Source of the DNA: Plasmopara viticola
Lineage: Eukaryota; Oomycota; Peronosporomycetes; Peronosporales; Peronosporaceae
NCBI GenBank assembly: GCA_001695595.3
Contig: MBPM02000003.1
Span: 62,001-126,000, forward strand
Length of the DNA: 64,000 nucleotides
Direction: 5' to 3'
Shown: one piece after another, positions 1 to 11,190 of the stretch
How positions within the stretch are numbered: the first letter of the stretch is position 1
Layout: each line of letters begins with the position of its first letter
Program-made: the position numbers and the translations under genes
Notes under the pieces: generated by a model
What the model saw: only the letters and a program-made list of their open reading frames with translations
The model's database searches: none
Told to the model about the DNA's origin: nothing

Positions 1-599
1 GCGATAGCTTCACGTCACCAATGATAACTCGAAAACAAAAGCAGATTGCGGCGATAAAGAACATGCGTTAGACTCATGAAACGCAGCCGCATCCAGTGGT
101 ACATTAATTTGGCGGTTCTAAGGCATTGCCGATTTCACGAATCGGTGACTACCCCCGTTTTTGGTACTGTTAACTCAGAAATCCATGGTTAAAATAGTAA
201 AAAATAAAAGAAACTAACTCAATCGGTATTGAAAGAGAAACTAGAGCTATGCTTGCTTCACTTAGTAATAATAAACTTAAAAAAAAATTATAATTTTTAC
301 ACCAATTTTATTAATCGCCATTGATCTTCCATCCATTATCGTAAACTATATACATATGTAGGAATCAAACATTAAAATATATCAAAGTGATAAAAAATTA
401 AAAGACAAAATGTACCTAAATAAGTTAGGTGTTACAAAGCAGATTTCTGACAAAAATAACACAAAACGCCAAGAGGTTTGGCTATTCGCCGATTTAATGA
501 ACTAACGACACAAAGATTTTCAGTACAAAATTTACACCAAAATTAATATGTAATCTCAGAATCTTTATGTTTCAGATTTTTTTAATTAAATTAAAAAAT
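1..599. other. AT-rich intergenic sequence, no gene seen
   Basis: I see no credible coding frame, RNA gene or clear repeat here. The stretch from about 180 to 600 is very AT-rich with many short A and T runs. It leads into the decayed repeat array that begins near 600. Confidence 0.5.
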
Positions 600-2960
600 T
601 GTCAAAACTTTCCATTCTTCTGCAAAGTATATAAGCAATATGTGCGAAAGTCAGAAAAAGAGCAATGCTTGAAATCAAGGTGCGCTTGTGTCGGGCGCAC
701 GCTGTGTGTACAATGCTGACATATATGTAGGTATAAATTCTTCCAAAATAGCTGAAACGGAAGAGCTCTTTTTTGCCTCCGAAACTTCTTATTGTCTCTA
801 TGCGTGCGTTGTTTAGTGGTCAGTATCCCAACTTGAAATAGTTTACTTTTGGCATTAAATCGAACTACGCACAATACAGAACGATGCGATTTGGCTCTTG
901 TGTCATTGAACTATCTCTTTTGCCGTTTTGACTGTCTGTTGAACGCTTTTGAAATGCTCGTAGATATTCGTTAAATCTACCAAAGACAGACCATGTCGAT
1001 TACCATGGTGCCGCAATAATCGACTTTACGCGATCCGTTTATTCACCCCGACAAGTCTTCATCAAGTTGTTTCAAGTGCTTTACAAAGTTTGATAGTACT
1101 TAAGTGCCTGCTAAAGACTTAGACTACCTCTTAAAAAATTGACGTAACAAAATTCGATTTTTCAGTATAGTCAGTAGGACATGACAAAGACGAGTTGTGT
1201 CAATTATTTGGTGCCGAAATGATCGTGTATACGCTATCATTCATTCGTTTTGACAGGTCTAACCCAGTGTCGATAAGCGCTATGATATGTACAATGTTAT
1301 TAAAGTGTCTGCTTGGGATATATAAAAATTGTAGAGGTGATGTACGTATCGAGCGATTGTTCTTTGGAAACTATATCGACAGGATAGGTAGTCGATGTGG
1401 CAGTTTGATCAACAAGAATAAGTAGACTTTCAACATCCTAAGTATAAGTTAGATGCCCTACTACAAATCATCACAACGTGAACAATCTCTTTGTGTGTGT
1501 GACTACGATCGAGTTTATTTTTCGAAAACAACGGATAAGACACAAATGCATGTTCTGAAGCAAAATGTGCGAAAGCCAGAGAAAAAGCAACGCTTGAAAT
1601 CAAGGTGTGCGCTTGTGTTGGGCACATGCTGTGTGTACAACGCTGCCATAAATGTAGGTATAAAGTCTTCCAAAATAGCTGAAAGTTAAGAGCTCGTTTT
1701 TGGCCTCCAGATTTTTTTGTCGTCTCTCTATGCGTGTGTTGTTGAGTGGTCAGTACCTCAACTTGTGATAAAGCGTTTCAGCCATAAATCGAGCCACGCG
1801 CTATACAGAGCAATGTGATTTTGCTCCCACGTTATTAAATTGTCTCTTTTGCAGATTTGATCTTGTTTCTGCATTGCCATATTGTATGTTGGTCGTGTTT
1901 AACTGCTTGGAAATGTTCGTCAAATTAACCAAAGACAGTTGTGTTGACAACCATGGTGTCGCAATGATCGAGCTAACGCGATCCGTCTATTCGTCTCGAC
2001 AAGTTCTAAGGAGTTGTAACGAGTTCTTCATAAAAAGGCATTGTACCAGAAGGCTCGTTTGACAATTAAATTATTTTGTATAAAAATTGAGCGTATCAGA
2101 TATTGTTTTATTTACTTGAGTCCACATGGTACTTGGTCGGTGTGACAACTCGTTCACCAAGACCTTCAGACCTTTGACGTCCTAAGCATGTGTAGAAGGC
2201 TATTTATACGGCTCACTTCAACGTAGACGAATTATCTGCTTGCAACTAATGGTGGATAGTTGTGAAATTCGAGATCAAGACACACATGCATTTCTGAAAG
2301 CATACTATGTGAAAATCAAGAGAAAGCAACTGTTGTTGTCACTGGGCATGCCGATTGCGTGCTGCGTGTATAAAGTTCTTTTATTTATTTCTGATTTAAA
2401 TGAATAAAGCTCAAACAGATGAGAACCTTTTCGGCCTCAAAAATAATTCTTCTGACTCTTTATGCGTATGTAGTATAACGATAAGTATCTCGACTTGTGG
2501 CAGTAGATTATCAAGTTCACGCGCGAAACAGGACGACAAGATTTAGCCTTTACGCTTTAAATTTCTTGTTCTTTTTATAATCTTTATTTTAGCTGCAGTA
2601 TTGTATGTCGGATGATTTTGAAGTGTTTGTGTAAGTACCAAAGACAGATTGTGTCGGTTCGTTGGTGTCGGAACGATCGAGCTACGCTATCAGTCATTGG
2701 CCTCGATAGGTCTGATTAAGTTACTCAGAAGTGCTACGGTAGTGTAATGGAATTTAAAGGCCTGCTTGAGATCTATAATGAAGTCGTTAAATTGATGGAC
2801 GCATCGAGCGATTTTTTTTTCAGTAATCCTGGTCGACAGGATACTTGGTCGGTGTGACAATTTGATCACCAAGAACCATCCGATTTTCGACATCTGAGTG
2901 TAAGAGAGAGGGTCTACTACAAATCAAAACAACGCGGACGATTTCTTCATGTGTGACTAA
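600..2960. repeat. Array of diverged direct repeats (decayed element)
   Basis: Related blocks recur in the same orientation. A block with the core CAAGGTGYGCTTGTG is near 680 and again near 1604, with a weaker version near 2330. A block built around ACCAAAGACAG followed by GTGTCG-like sequence is near 978, 1175, 1927 and 2637. A block with ACTTGGTCGGTGTGACAA is near 2130 and 2850. A block with CTACTACAAATCA is near 1455 and 2914. Spacings are irregular (about 200 to 930 bp) and the copies are strongly diverged, so this is an old tandemly arranged mobile element or satellite. Short open frames inside it (for example 602-874 on the minus strand and 1453-1689 on the plus strand) come from the same repeat and do not look like genes. 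Confidence 0.6.
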
Positions 2961-3277
2961 TTTGCATGTACCATACACTTTGATCCCCTCAAGACCGCAT
3001 GTAGAAAAAATTGCTCACTGAAAGGTCGTATATCTTCTTCCTGCTCGCCTCCTCTGTGCGAGGTTTTGCGTGACCTTCCTCTTTGCCCATTTTCCAAACT
3101 TGGGTAACTTATAAGTACTTAAAACCGCCTTTCCAGTAGTGAAATGGAGCTTTTGGAGTTGAAAATGTTTTTTTGGAGCCTGCCTATATGTTGATGTGAT
3201 GAATTTATGATAAAATAAAGTAACTTCTTTTTATTATGTTAAGAATTTCACTATAATTCTTTATATTCTGCTGAATA
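2961..3277. other. Intergenic, upstream of the 134-residue gene
   Basis: No gene or repeat recognised. AT-rich sequence immediately precedes the start codon at 3278. It probably holds the promoter of the next gene, but I cannot point to a clear core element. Confidence 0.4.
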
Positions 3278-3682
3278 ATGCATACCGCCGTCACCAAAGT
3301 TTGCCGCCGTGCCGCCTTGATTGATCGCGACTCATTCATGCGTGCTTTCACAACTTACTCAGGTGGCCAACCCTCAGAAGGACAGGGGGGTTTCTATGGT
3401 TCGGCAAAGACGCGCTCTGAGGCCGAATCCAAATTTAGCCCCGGCGCTCGCGCCGAGCCTCAGGATTTGACCAAGCTGCAGCAAATAATGAAGCAGTGGG
3501 AAGTGCAAAAGGATACCCTTGCTGTCGATGAACAAAAGAAAGCGCTCGCGCGTATCGCCAGTGAGGAAGAGACATTAATCCAGAGGCTTCTCATTCGTGG
3601 TGCGCCTGTGTGGGGCCTTTCCACGCAGCAGCGCGAATTCGTGACTGAGTGTAACAAGGCGAGCCATGTGTATTCTAACTGA
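3278..3682 (+). CDS. Small hypothetical protein, probably mitochondrial (134 aa)
   Basis: An intact 134-residue frame starts at an ATG and ends with TGA. The first 30 residues contain several arginines and few acids (VCRR, then RDSFMRAF), as in a mitochondrial targeting peptide; that is an inference. A glycine-rich stretch follows around residues 29-42, then a charged, likely helical region at about 62-100 rich in K, E and Q. Codon use with many GCC, CGC and GCG codons matches the neighbouring real genes and differs from the AT-rich flanks. I do not recognise the family. A relative of the mitochondrial ATPase inhibitor IF1 crossed my mind because of the size and the glycine-then-helix layout, but no diagnostic motif supports it. 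The gene is convergent with the kinesin gene; their stop codons lie about 350 bp apart. Confidence 0.65.
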   Translation: MHTAVTKVCRRAALIDRDSFMRAFTTYSGGQPSEGQGGFYGSAKTRSEAESKFSPGARAEPQDLTKLQQIMKQWEVQKDTLAVDEQKKALARIASEEETLIQRLLIRGAPVWGLSTQQREFVTECNKASHVYSN

Positions 3683-4033
3683 CGTCTTGTTGCTGTCCGA
3701 TGATTTCGTGATAACAATTGCTTTGCATCTCGAAGTTTTTAAACGGCGTATGAGCTAGTGCGAGAAAGTTCCGTTCAATACAACTTTATATTGCTAGCAT
3801 GTTGGGAATAATTTTAGTAACTACGAGGTGCGAAAAATCCCTCAACCAGTGTGTGCTGCCATCTTGCTCCCAAGCAATTGTAGAGGAAATGTAATTTAAG
3901 GAATTTTTAAAAAACCACAGACCTTAAATCAAAGTAGGCACGAATCGAAAATTGTACAAAAAACTTAGCAATTCGGATGTCATTTTTGCAATGTTGGTCA
4001 CACTAAGCCTATTTTAAGCATTTATTTTCTTAA
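3683..4033. other. Convergent intergenic region
   Basis: This is the shared 3' flank of the small protein gene and the kinesin gene. No gene or repeat was seen; it presumably contains both polyadenylation regions. Confidence 0.4.
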
Positions 4034-7000
4034 TTACATGTTAAGCTGCGTGACCGATCTTACACGCTGAGAGCCATATATTGGCAAGTCGAGCGGCTGC
4101 TTTTGCGGCGCGTCTATCATTTGGCTTGCTTCTGTGAACCTTTCTAATGGAGATGGCTGAGATGATTGTGCTGCGGTAACCTCGGCGTCCATTTTGGCCG
4201 ATGGACCCAGTAAATCCAAGAGCGCAGCTGGTGCTGAAGACTCTCGCTTCGAGCTAGATGCGTCCATCAAGTACATCCTTAGAGTCTCTAATCGAGCACT
4301 TGAGGACGTCGGCAAAAGCTTTTCTCTATTCAGCTTTACAGATGCAGTTTCTACCGAATCTGGATACGCTAAGCCTGCGGCTTCTTCCTCCGGATTTAGC
4401 TCTACAAACCACTCGGTCTGTAGCAAAATGTCCGTGCGTTCGCTAGCCAATGCACCGAGCTGTGCCACTAATCTTGCTCGGATGTCGGGATGAAGTCCAC
4501 TTTTTACAATCATCTTGTGATAGATTTGCTGCGAGCGTGCCCCTGATACAATTGCACAGAGCCATTCTACCACGCGCCGAAACTGAATGACGTCGTCGTG
4601 ACAAATATGACAACGGACGAGTTCAAAGAGTTCTGAAAATTCGCCAAGAATGTTATGCTTCTGTACGGCTAATTGTTCCACTCGGCGACACAACTCGTTA
4701 CTGACCTCGAAACCGTGGATTCCAGCTGCGTAGCAGCTGTCGCACAGCTCAAAATTATCGCACGTATTACATTTCCACTTTCCGCCGACAATCGGACTCA
4801 TGCCACAACCATCGCATAAAGCGTTTTCATGCACGTGGTTCTTGTGGTACCGAGCATTGAGCCGCGTCTTGACTCCATCAAGCACTGTTGCTACTCCGCC
4901 TTTTGAGCGCAATCGACTAAATACTCCACCGTTGCTCGGGCTTGATCCTAAGGAATTAAACGAATCAAATGGAAGCGAGGGTTTCCGGCTGAGCGTTGCC
5001 ATATTGCGAGGCGCCTCCATCATTGATTTCGATTCGATGACGCTAGCACCAAGGTCTACTGGCTCTGATATAAACTGGTCTCTAGAAGGTAGCAGCACTC
5101 TGCTAGCGTGAAGCACTGAAGGACTGGAGGCATCACTCTTCGGTCCGTAAAAGAGATGGCCTTTGGCCCACAGCAGCGAAGCTTTGTGTATTGTAGGAGT
5201 ACCCTGAATTCTGGTCTCCGAGTCAATATCCATGGCTTCGAGACGCACTTCATTCTTGTGCTTATGTTCAAGAGTAATCTTTAGGTCTGAGACCCGAACG
5301 TACCGAGTACGAACATAGGACTGAACTTTAAGATCGTACCGATTCTTCAGCAATGGTACAATTAAACGTCTCATATCCTGGTTGATCTCCTCGCTGATTC
5401 CATTAATTAAGATCTCTGGCTGAAAGTTTGAGCGAATGTCACGACCTTCAAGCACAAAGCTCAACCACTTGGTTATCTTTTTTTGGCTTCTTTCAGGCAT
5501 ACTTCGAATTAAACGCTTGACGACTTCTGACTCCATGTCGATCGGCGCAACTGGAAATATTTCGTCATCCAGCTTCCAATCATCAGGTAGCTTGCGTGAT
5601 TCAGTCTTGCATCGAACCTTGGTATCATACTTTCCGTTAAGTGATGATGATAGAATAGATTTCGGGGTAGACTGACCTCCACCGCGAACAGAGCGCAACA
5701 TTTTTGTTTTTGTAACTAATGATTCCAGTTGAGGCACTTGAACGCAAGTATCAAAGTTGCAATTTTTTTCCTGTAGATTCTTTACTTGCGCTTCGTACTT
5801 GCTTCGGCAGCTTGACAACATTTCCGTCAGTTTATCAACGCGCAACGCACAAATTTTTAGCTCCTGAGATTTGAAAGCTAATTGTTGGCGAAAGCACTCG
5901 TTTTCTAATACCGAAATGCTTGCATCTGATTGAGTTACCGCTAAAGCTAAAACATCGTCAGCTGGACAAAGCCTCGCTAGATCTACATCAATGCCTTCGT
6001 CAAACGTCGTCTGTTCAGATGCCTTGGTGTTTGTTGTCAATAAAGCTGCTGTTTCAAACTTATCGGTGCTTGCCCGTCTTCGTGTCTTTGCCAGCATTTG
6101 ATGCAGCTCTTCACATTCCTTAGCCTTTGCCTCGAGCTCACTTTGCAAGGAGGCTATTTTATTCATGAATTCTTCACTTCGACTAATTGTTAGAGAGATA
6201 TCGCGCTCTTTTGCTTCGAAATTTTGGCACTTTGCTTCTAGTGAAACACATCGCTCTTCCAAGGTGGATATTTCTGCTGTCTTGGATGCTCGATCGTCTT
6301 CAAGTTCTTCCACTTTCGAAATAAAATATTTCAATTGTTTATGTGCAGATAAATTGACGAGGTGATTAGCGTCACTGGCTTTAGCATCACAAAGAAGGGC
6401 TTCCAGTGTAGCAATGCGCTTATCTTTTTCAGCTATAAGTATCTTGTACTCTGCCACTGTTCGCTCTTGATTCACCTTCGGCTTGTTCTTTATGTTTTTC
6501 GCCCGAGTACCAAATCTAAGCGTGGTGATCGTCTCTTCGCTGTTGTAGCTGCTGGAGCTAGCGCACACCATAAGAGTCGTCTCGGAATTACCTCCAAGTG
6601 AATCTTGCAACAGTCGAGTCAATTTAGAATCCCGATACGGAATATGCGCATTGACATTTCCACTCGTCAGTGCATTCATGACACTGCCTAACGCGCTGAG
6701 GGACTTGTTAATGTGTTGGGCCTCCTTAAGTGTCTGTCCCTGTGCTTGAGTCTTTCCTACTTTTTCAGATCCTGCCAGATCAACAAGAAACAGTTTCCCA
6801 CTTCTTATCGAACCTGTTGCAGTATTTCGCTGCTCAATAGTGATAATGAAGACAGAGTGACTTCGACTTGATTCGCTATTCATTCTAGTAGAGGACATTA
6901 CTCGGTTTGATCCGCCCAGTCGCATCACCGCTTGCATTTCCTCAACAGAAGCGCAACAAACTTCTGTGGCACCTCCAACCCACACACCGCGCTCACGACT

Positions 7001-7492
7001 TTCGCGCACGTTTAAATTTGTCGATGATGGCTTCAACAGGTCGCGAATTTTTTCCATGTAAATTTCGATGTATGAGACTCGTACGATGAACTCGAGATCA
7101 GCCTGCATGTTCTGTATACCTTCAAAGATGTCTGTCATAACGCGTGGGATAATGCCTTCGTAGTCCTTATCCCCAGGCACACCCTCCATAGAGAAGGTTT
7201 TGCCCGATCCCGTCTGACCATACACAAAGCATGTACAATTGTAGCCGCGTAAAGCGGATTCTACAAGTGGTTTGGCCGTCGATTTGTACACGTCCAGCTG
7301 TGAAGATTCGGTCCCAAATACTTGATCAAAGGTGAATGTGTGATTTTCCGACACGCCGCGAGCATCACTATACACGTGAGCAGCAATGTCGTCATCCAGG
7401 CGTACGCAAATTACAGCCCCATGCTTCTGCTCCAGCTTGTTTTGCGGACGAAACCGTGCACACACTCGAATGCCTGCGCGTTTTTCCGCCAT
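4034..7492 (-). CDS. Kinesin-1-like motor protein with ZZ zinc finger in the tail (1152 aa)
   Basis: The N-terminal motor domain spans about residues 6-345 and has the full nucleotide-binding set: P-loop GQTGSGKT (92-99), switch I NSESSRSH (205-212), switch II DLAGSE (238-243) and the microtubule-binding stretch HIPYRDSKLTRLLQDSLGGN. The sequence and its neck resemble conventional kinesin (kinesin-1), a plus-end microtubule motor. Coiled-coil-like segments follow at about 345-490 and 540-610. Near residues 885-930 lies a cysteine-rich module with CDGC, CNTC and CDSC pairs followed by a histidine, the layout of a ZZ-type zinc finger. Standard kinesin heavy chains lack this module. The C-terminal 200 residues have no recognised domain. 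There is no intron. The gene diverges from the MPP beta gene across a 464-bp spacer that carries a long hairpin. The only plausible start is the ATG at 7492. The motor assignment is certain; the cargo role is unknown. Confidence 0.95.
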   Translation of the reverse strand: MAEKRAGIRVCARFRPQNKLEQKHGAVICVRLDDDIAAHVYSDARGVSENHTFTFDQVFGTESSQLDVYKSTAKPLVESALRGYNCTCFVYGQTGSGKTFSMEGVPGDKDYEGIIPRVMTDIFEGIQNMQADLEFIVRVSYIEIYMEKIRDLLKPSSTNLNVRESRERGVWVGGATEVCCASVEEMQAVMRLGGSNRVMSSTRMNSESSRSHSVFIITIEQRNTATGSIRSGKLFLVDLAGSEKVGKTQAQGQTLKEAQHINKSLSALGSVMNALTSGNVNAHIPYRDSKLTRLLQDSLGGNSETTLMVCASSSSYNSEETITTLRFGTRAKNIKNKPKVNQERTVAEYKILIAEKDKRIATLEALLCDAKASDANHLVNLSAHKQLKYFISKVEELEDDRASKTAEISTLEERCVSLEAKCQNFEAKERDISLTISRSEEFMNKIASLQSELEAKAKECEELHQMLAKTRRRASTDKFETAALLTTNTKASEQTTFDEGIDVDLARLCPADDVLALAVTQSDASISVLENECFRQQLAFKSQELKICALRVDKLTEMLSSCRSKYEAQVKNLQEKNCNFDTCVQVPQLESLVTKTKMLRSVRGGGQSTPKSILSSSLNGKYDTKVRCKTESRKLPDDWKLDDEIFPVAPIDMESEVVKRLIRSMPERSQKKITKWLSFVLEGRDIRSNFQPEILINGISEEINQDMRRLIVPLLKNRYDLKVQSYVRTRYVRVSDLKITLEHKHKNEVRLEAMDIDSETRIQGTPTIHKASLLWAKGHLFYGPKSDASSPSVLHASRVLLPSRDQFISEPVDLGASVIESKSMMEAPRNMATLSRKPSLPFDSFNSLGSSPSNGGVFSRLRSKGGVATVLDGVKTRLNARYHKNHVHENALCDGCGMSPIVGGKWKCNTCDNFELCDSCYAAGIHGFEVSNELCRRVEQLAVQKHNILGEFSELFELVRCHICHDDVIQFRRVVEWLCAIVSGARSQQIYHKMIVKSGLHPDIRARLVAQLGALASERTDILLQTEWFVELNPEEEAAGLAYPDSVETASVKLNREKLLPTSSSARLETLRMYLMDASSSKRESSAPAALLDLLGPSAKMDAEVTAAQSSQPSPLERFTEASQMIDAPQKQPLDLPIYGSQRVRSVTQLNM

Positions 7493-7644
7493 AATTTTTT
7501 TAAGAGATTGTTACCTTGAGCCTAAGTTAACGGTCGAAAATATAGTATCGTCTATCGCATCATTCAAATTTTGTATTTTGAAAAAAAGACTCGCGGTTAA
7601 CTGGTACATCGGCTTCATCAGCACTCACCGTAATTCTCAGCGCT

Positions 7645-7718
7645 AACGCGGTTTGTTAATGTTTTCGAGAACTATGCTGTTTAAGCATAGTTCTCGAAAA
7701 GCTTCAACAAACCGCGTT
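7645..7718. repeat. 34-bp-arm hairpin between two divergent genes
   Basis: The left arm (7645 to about 7678) and right arm (about 7684-7718) are inverted copies with only a few mismatches. Outer parts read AACGCGGTTTGTT and AACAAACCGCGTT; inner parts read TTCGAGAACTATGCT and AGCATAGTTCTCGAA. The loop is about 5 nt. It lies 153 bp from the kinesin start and 239 bp from the MPP beta start. It could be a foldback element, a cruciform-forming regulatory site or a remnant of a small inverted-repeat transposon. Confidence 0.85.
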
Positions 7719-7915
7719 TGCACTATCAATGACGGTTCACATTTAATTCTCGTTTCTGCCAGGTGCCATAATGTTCGCAAACGAAGTTTGTTACTACTTT
7801 CCTTATTATCTCAATTTTTTATTTTATTATAAGTTCGCATCCGCATCTTGTATTTAGTAAGAGCAGATGTTTCCGCTATTTTTGTAGAATTAAATGAAAA
7901 TGATTTTACTAGTGG

Positions 7916-7930
7916 TCTCCCATTCGCAGT
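7916..7930 (+). promoter_or_regulatory. Possible initiator-type core promoter of MPP beta
   Basis: The sequence TCTCCCATTCGCAGT lies 27 bp before the MPP beta ATG and resembles the oomycete initiator consensus with a central CATT core. The match is partial and no transcript data are available. Confidence 0.35.
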
Positions 7931-7956
7931 AGAACACCCCCCTAAAATTTAACAAG

Positions 7957-9424
7957 ATGATGTCTAAGCTGAGCCTTGTGCGCCAGCCGCTCGCCCGCGC
8001 CCAGTCGTCACTAGCAGCCGCTGTATCTAATTATCCGTCTTACGTGCTGAACGCGCCTGCCACCGAAGTGACAACGCTGCCCAGCGGTCTACGCGTGGCT
8101 TCCGAGGGTTCGCACGGCGAGACGGCTACCGTTGGCGTATGGATCGGTGCTGGCTCCCGCTACGAGACGGCTCAGAACAACGGCACTGCTCACTTTCTAG
8201 AGCACATGGCTTTTAAGGGTACGAGCAAGCGGACGCAGCAGCAGCTGGAACTTGAGATAGAAAATATGGGCGGTCATTTGAACGCTTACACGAGCCGCGA
8301 GCAGACTGTTTATTACGCCAAAGTTTTCAAAAAAGACGTGCCTCGCGCTATGGACATTTTAAGTGACATCTTACAAAACTCTAAGCTCGATGAGGCTGCG
8401 ATCGAGCGTGAGCGTGACGTCATTCTTCGCGAAATGGAGGAAGTTAACAAGCAGCAGGAAGAGGTTGTCTTTGACCGCTTGCACGAGACTGCCTTTATGG
8501 GAAACGGTCTTGGTCGCACGATCCTAGGCCCTATCGAGAATGTATGTGTATCAGGATTTTGTAGAAATATGGACATGGTGACTCATTGTTGTGAGACATG
8601 TTTTTCAGATTCGCAATCTTAAGAAGTCAGACTTGCAGGGCTACATTGCCACCCACTACACGGCTCCACGTATGGTCATTGCTGGTGCAGGGGCTGTGGA
8701 TCACTCCCAGCTAGTGGAGTTGGCGCAAAAGTCGTTCGGTGATCTGCCTACGACGCCAGCCGTAGCCCCCACGCTCGAACCTGTACGCTTTGTGGGGTCT
8801 GATGTGCGTGTAAAGGACGATAGCATGCCGCTGGCTCACGTTGCCATTGCTTTTGAAGGCTTTAAGTGGACTAGTGAGCATTCGTTTCCGCTGCTTATCA
8901 TGCAGACACTCCTCGGCAGCTGGGACCGCACGTCCGGAGCGGGCATGAATATGTCATCCAAGTTGGGCCAGGTGGTCGCCGAAAAGGAGCTTGCTCACTC
9001 GTACATGTCTTTTAATACATGCTACCAGGACACGGGTCTATTCGGTGTGTACGCTGTCGCTGATAAGTACAAGCTGAATGACTTGACGTGGTACACGATG
9101 GAGGCGCTCGTGCGCCTTGTGCATAAAACCACCGATGAGGAAGTTGAGCGTGCTAAAACTCAGCTTAAGGCCAATATGTTAATGCAGCTTGACGGTTCAT
9201 CGCCTGTCTGTGAGGACATAGGCCGCCAAATACTGACGTACGGCCGCCGTATGACTCCCGCGGAGATTTTTGCTCGCATTGACGCTGTGGATGCGGGCGC
9301 TGTCCGCATGACAGCTGACGAGGTCATAAACGACAAGGAACACGCTCTGGCTGCCACTGGTCCTATTCACGAGCTACCAGACTACAATTTCATTCGCCGT
9401 CGCTCGTACTGGCTACGATACTAA
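7957..9424 (+). CDS. Mitochondrial processing peptidase beta subunit
   Basis: Two exons (7957-8541 and 8609-9424) join to 466 aa around a 67-nt GT-AG intron (8542-8608). Reading through the intron gives an implausible cysteine-rich tail, while splicing restores the family sequence. MPP beta is the catalytic subunit that removes presequences from imported matrix proteins; in some organisms it also serves as core protein 1 of respiratory complex III. The zinc-binding and catalytic motif HFLEH is at residues 79-83, with the distal glutamate E159 at the spacing expected for the M16 family (HxxEH, about 76 residues, E). A glycine-rich C-terminal half and the ending RRRSYWLRY fit the family. The N-terminus is basic and hydroxylated, as expected for mitochondrial import. 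Two ATG codons stand at the start; I use the first. Confidence 0.95.
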
Positions 9425-10279
9425 GCAATATTCGTTGCGGTTTTAACAAACGTCTATAATAGGGTGTGCAAAGGCAGAACACTTTGATCATCGGACTGAT
9501 GGTGCTTCAACCCGCGATGTGCATAAGCGAATGAAAAGATATCCTTTAAATATTGGTCCGTTTACGTGGTGCATCGCAATGAGTAGCGGTCAAGCATACT
9601 TTGAGATTGAGTGATTGTTGTTCGTAACAGAAGTACGGTCGCCTCAGTTGCTATGAACGCTTGTACAAGTACTATTTACTGAGTCGAAGCTAAGAGGCGA
9701 AATGGAGCAGCCGAAACGCGCCTCCTAGAAGCGCGTACGCACAAAAGTAAATAAGAGCTGTCACGATATCGATGGCGACCGCATTAGAAAAACTTGGGGA
9801 CACAATCTGTTGGTACCTGCAATTTGGGTAGGGACTATACTCATTTACCTTGAAAGCTCGGCTTTATGTAAATAGAAAAACAACAGGCGCATTACACGAC
9901 ACTTTTTGGCTGCCATACTGTCGCTTTGTCTCACGAGCACGGGTCAGTTAAATTTCACGCCACTCTATGCGCATTAATCGCCCATCCTTCCTTGGCTTGA
10001 CGCATGCCACGCCATCACCGGCAAGTCTCGAATACTGCTTCTTACGGGCATCACATAGTGGCTTACGTGCCAAATGAAGCGCAATTCTCAACACCAGCCA
10101 TAATTACAGCTCAACCCTCCTCCCATATCGCCTTATGCATCTTATTCGAAGTACTTTCCGAAATGTCACACGTGCCTATACTTAAAATGAAAATTAGCTC
10201 TATCTTGTAGCACGCACCTGCTTTGACTATGACAGTCGAGCTTCCCTTTTATTCTCTATTTAACTAAGTACGCTTACAA
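9425..10279. other. Intergenic, nothing recognised
   Basis: Downstream flank of MPP beta. No coding frame with protein-like composition, RNA gene or repeat was identified. Confidence 0.4.
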
Positions 10280-11190
10280 ATTGCGCATAAACCTCAGGTG
10301 AGACTTTTTAGTCACCTTATAAAAGATGACTTGTCCACGCTGAAAAAGCTATTTGAACATTTTTTCTTGGAATTTTTGCGCCAAATGTCCGATCACATTC
10401 GGTAGATAATCTGTCACTGTCGATCAAAATGCTGGTATCACGATTGATCAAAGTATTTATTAGGTGCAAACGGTCCCCTAACAGGTCATATGATACTACC
10501 ATATCAGGTGAGACACTCGAACATCCTGTCGATAATAACAGTAGACGCTATCATTGCGACGAAGCACAAGAAAGCGTAGAACCACAAAAGACAGCGTAAA
10601 AGCGTAAGATATGGTTCTAAAATGCGCGTGCGAATTCGAAACCGGGATTGCATCTTTTAATAGTGAGAGGCTGACTGCTGTACTACACAGACCTGGAGAA
10701 GATATGTATCGACTCCCGTACCTATCGCACGCTGAGCGAGCGCTCTGCTGTTTGAGCTACTCCAATGCATTGCACTTATCTTTACCACAATTTCGAATCA
10801 GCTTGATATACGCAACGTCATAAAACGTACCTTTTTTCCTCTAGTCCACTGATTGATTGCGCTTTTAATTTTGTGCTTCAAATACGATTACGCAAATGTT
10901 GAATTCGGACACGGTCATCTGACGAGGGATTACATGCTCACATTTTGATTAGCTGTTCGAGAGAACTTTTACATTGAGTTAAGGCGTCAAAAGTTCGATT
11001 TTATTCGAAAACCAATCTGCCACATCGACTGCCCCGTCGATCAAAGGTACTGGTATTACAGCTGAAAAAGGTATCTAATTTTTGTAAGATATCCAAACGG
11101 ACCTCAAACAGGCCATACAATTACCACAAACTAAATGAGAAACTTGAACAATTTCAGTAATCCTGTCGATGATTATAACATAAACCAATC
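10280..11190. repeat. Pair of diverged direct repeats
   Basis: Two blocks about 620 bp apart share an ordered series of short matches. One is around 10400-10520 and the other around 11010-11180. Shared pieces include a GTCGATCAAA motif followed by a TACTGGTAT or GCTGGTATCA stretch, an AAACGG(T/A)CC motif, an ACAGG(T/C)CATA motif and CCTGTCGAT. The copies are well diverged, so this is an old duplicated element. Confidence 0.45.

Noticed and set aside
4194..4493. Open frames antisense to the kinesin gene
   Set aside because: They are shadows of the kinesin coding strand, whose motor and zinc-finger motifs are unmistakable.
8313..8576. Frame antisense to MPP beta exon 1
   Set aside because: Overlaps a well-supported gene on the other strand and shows no family features.
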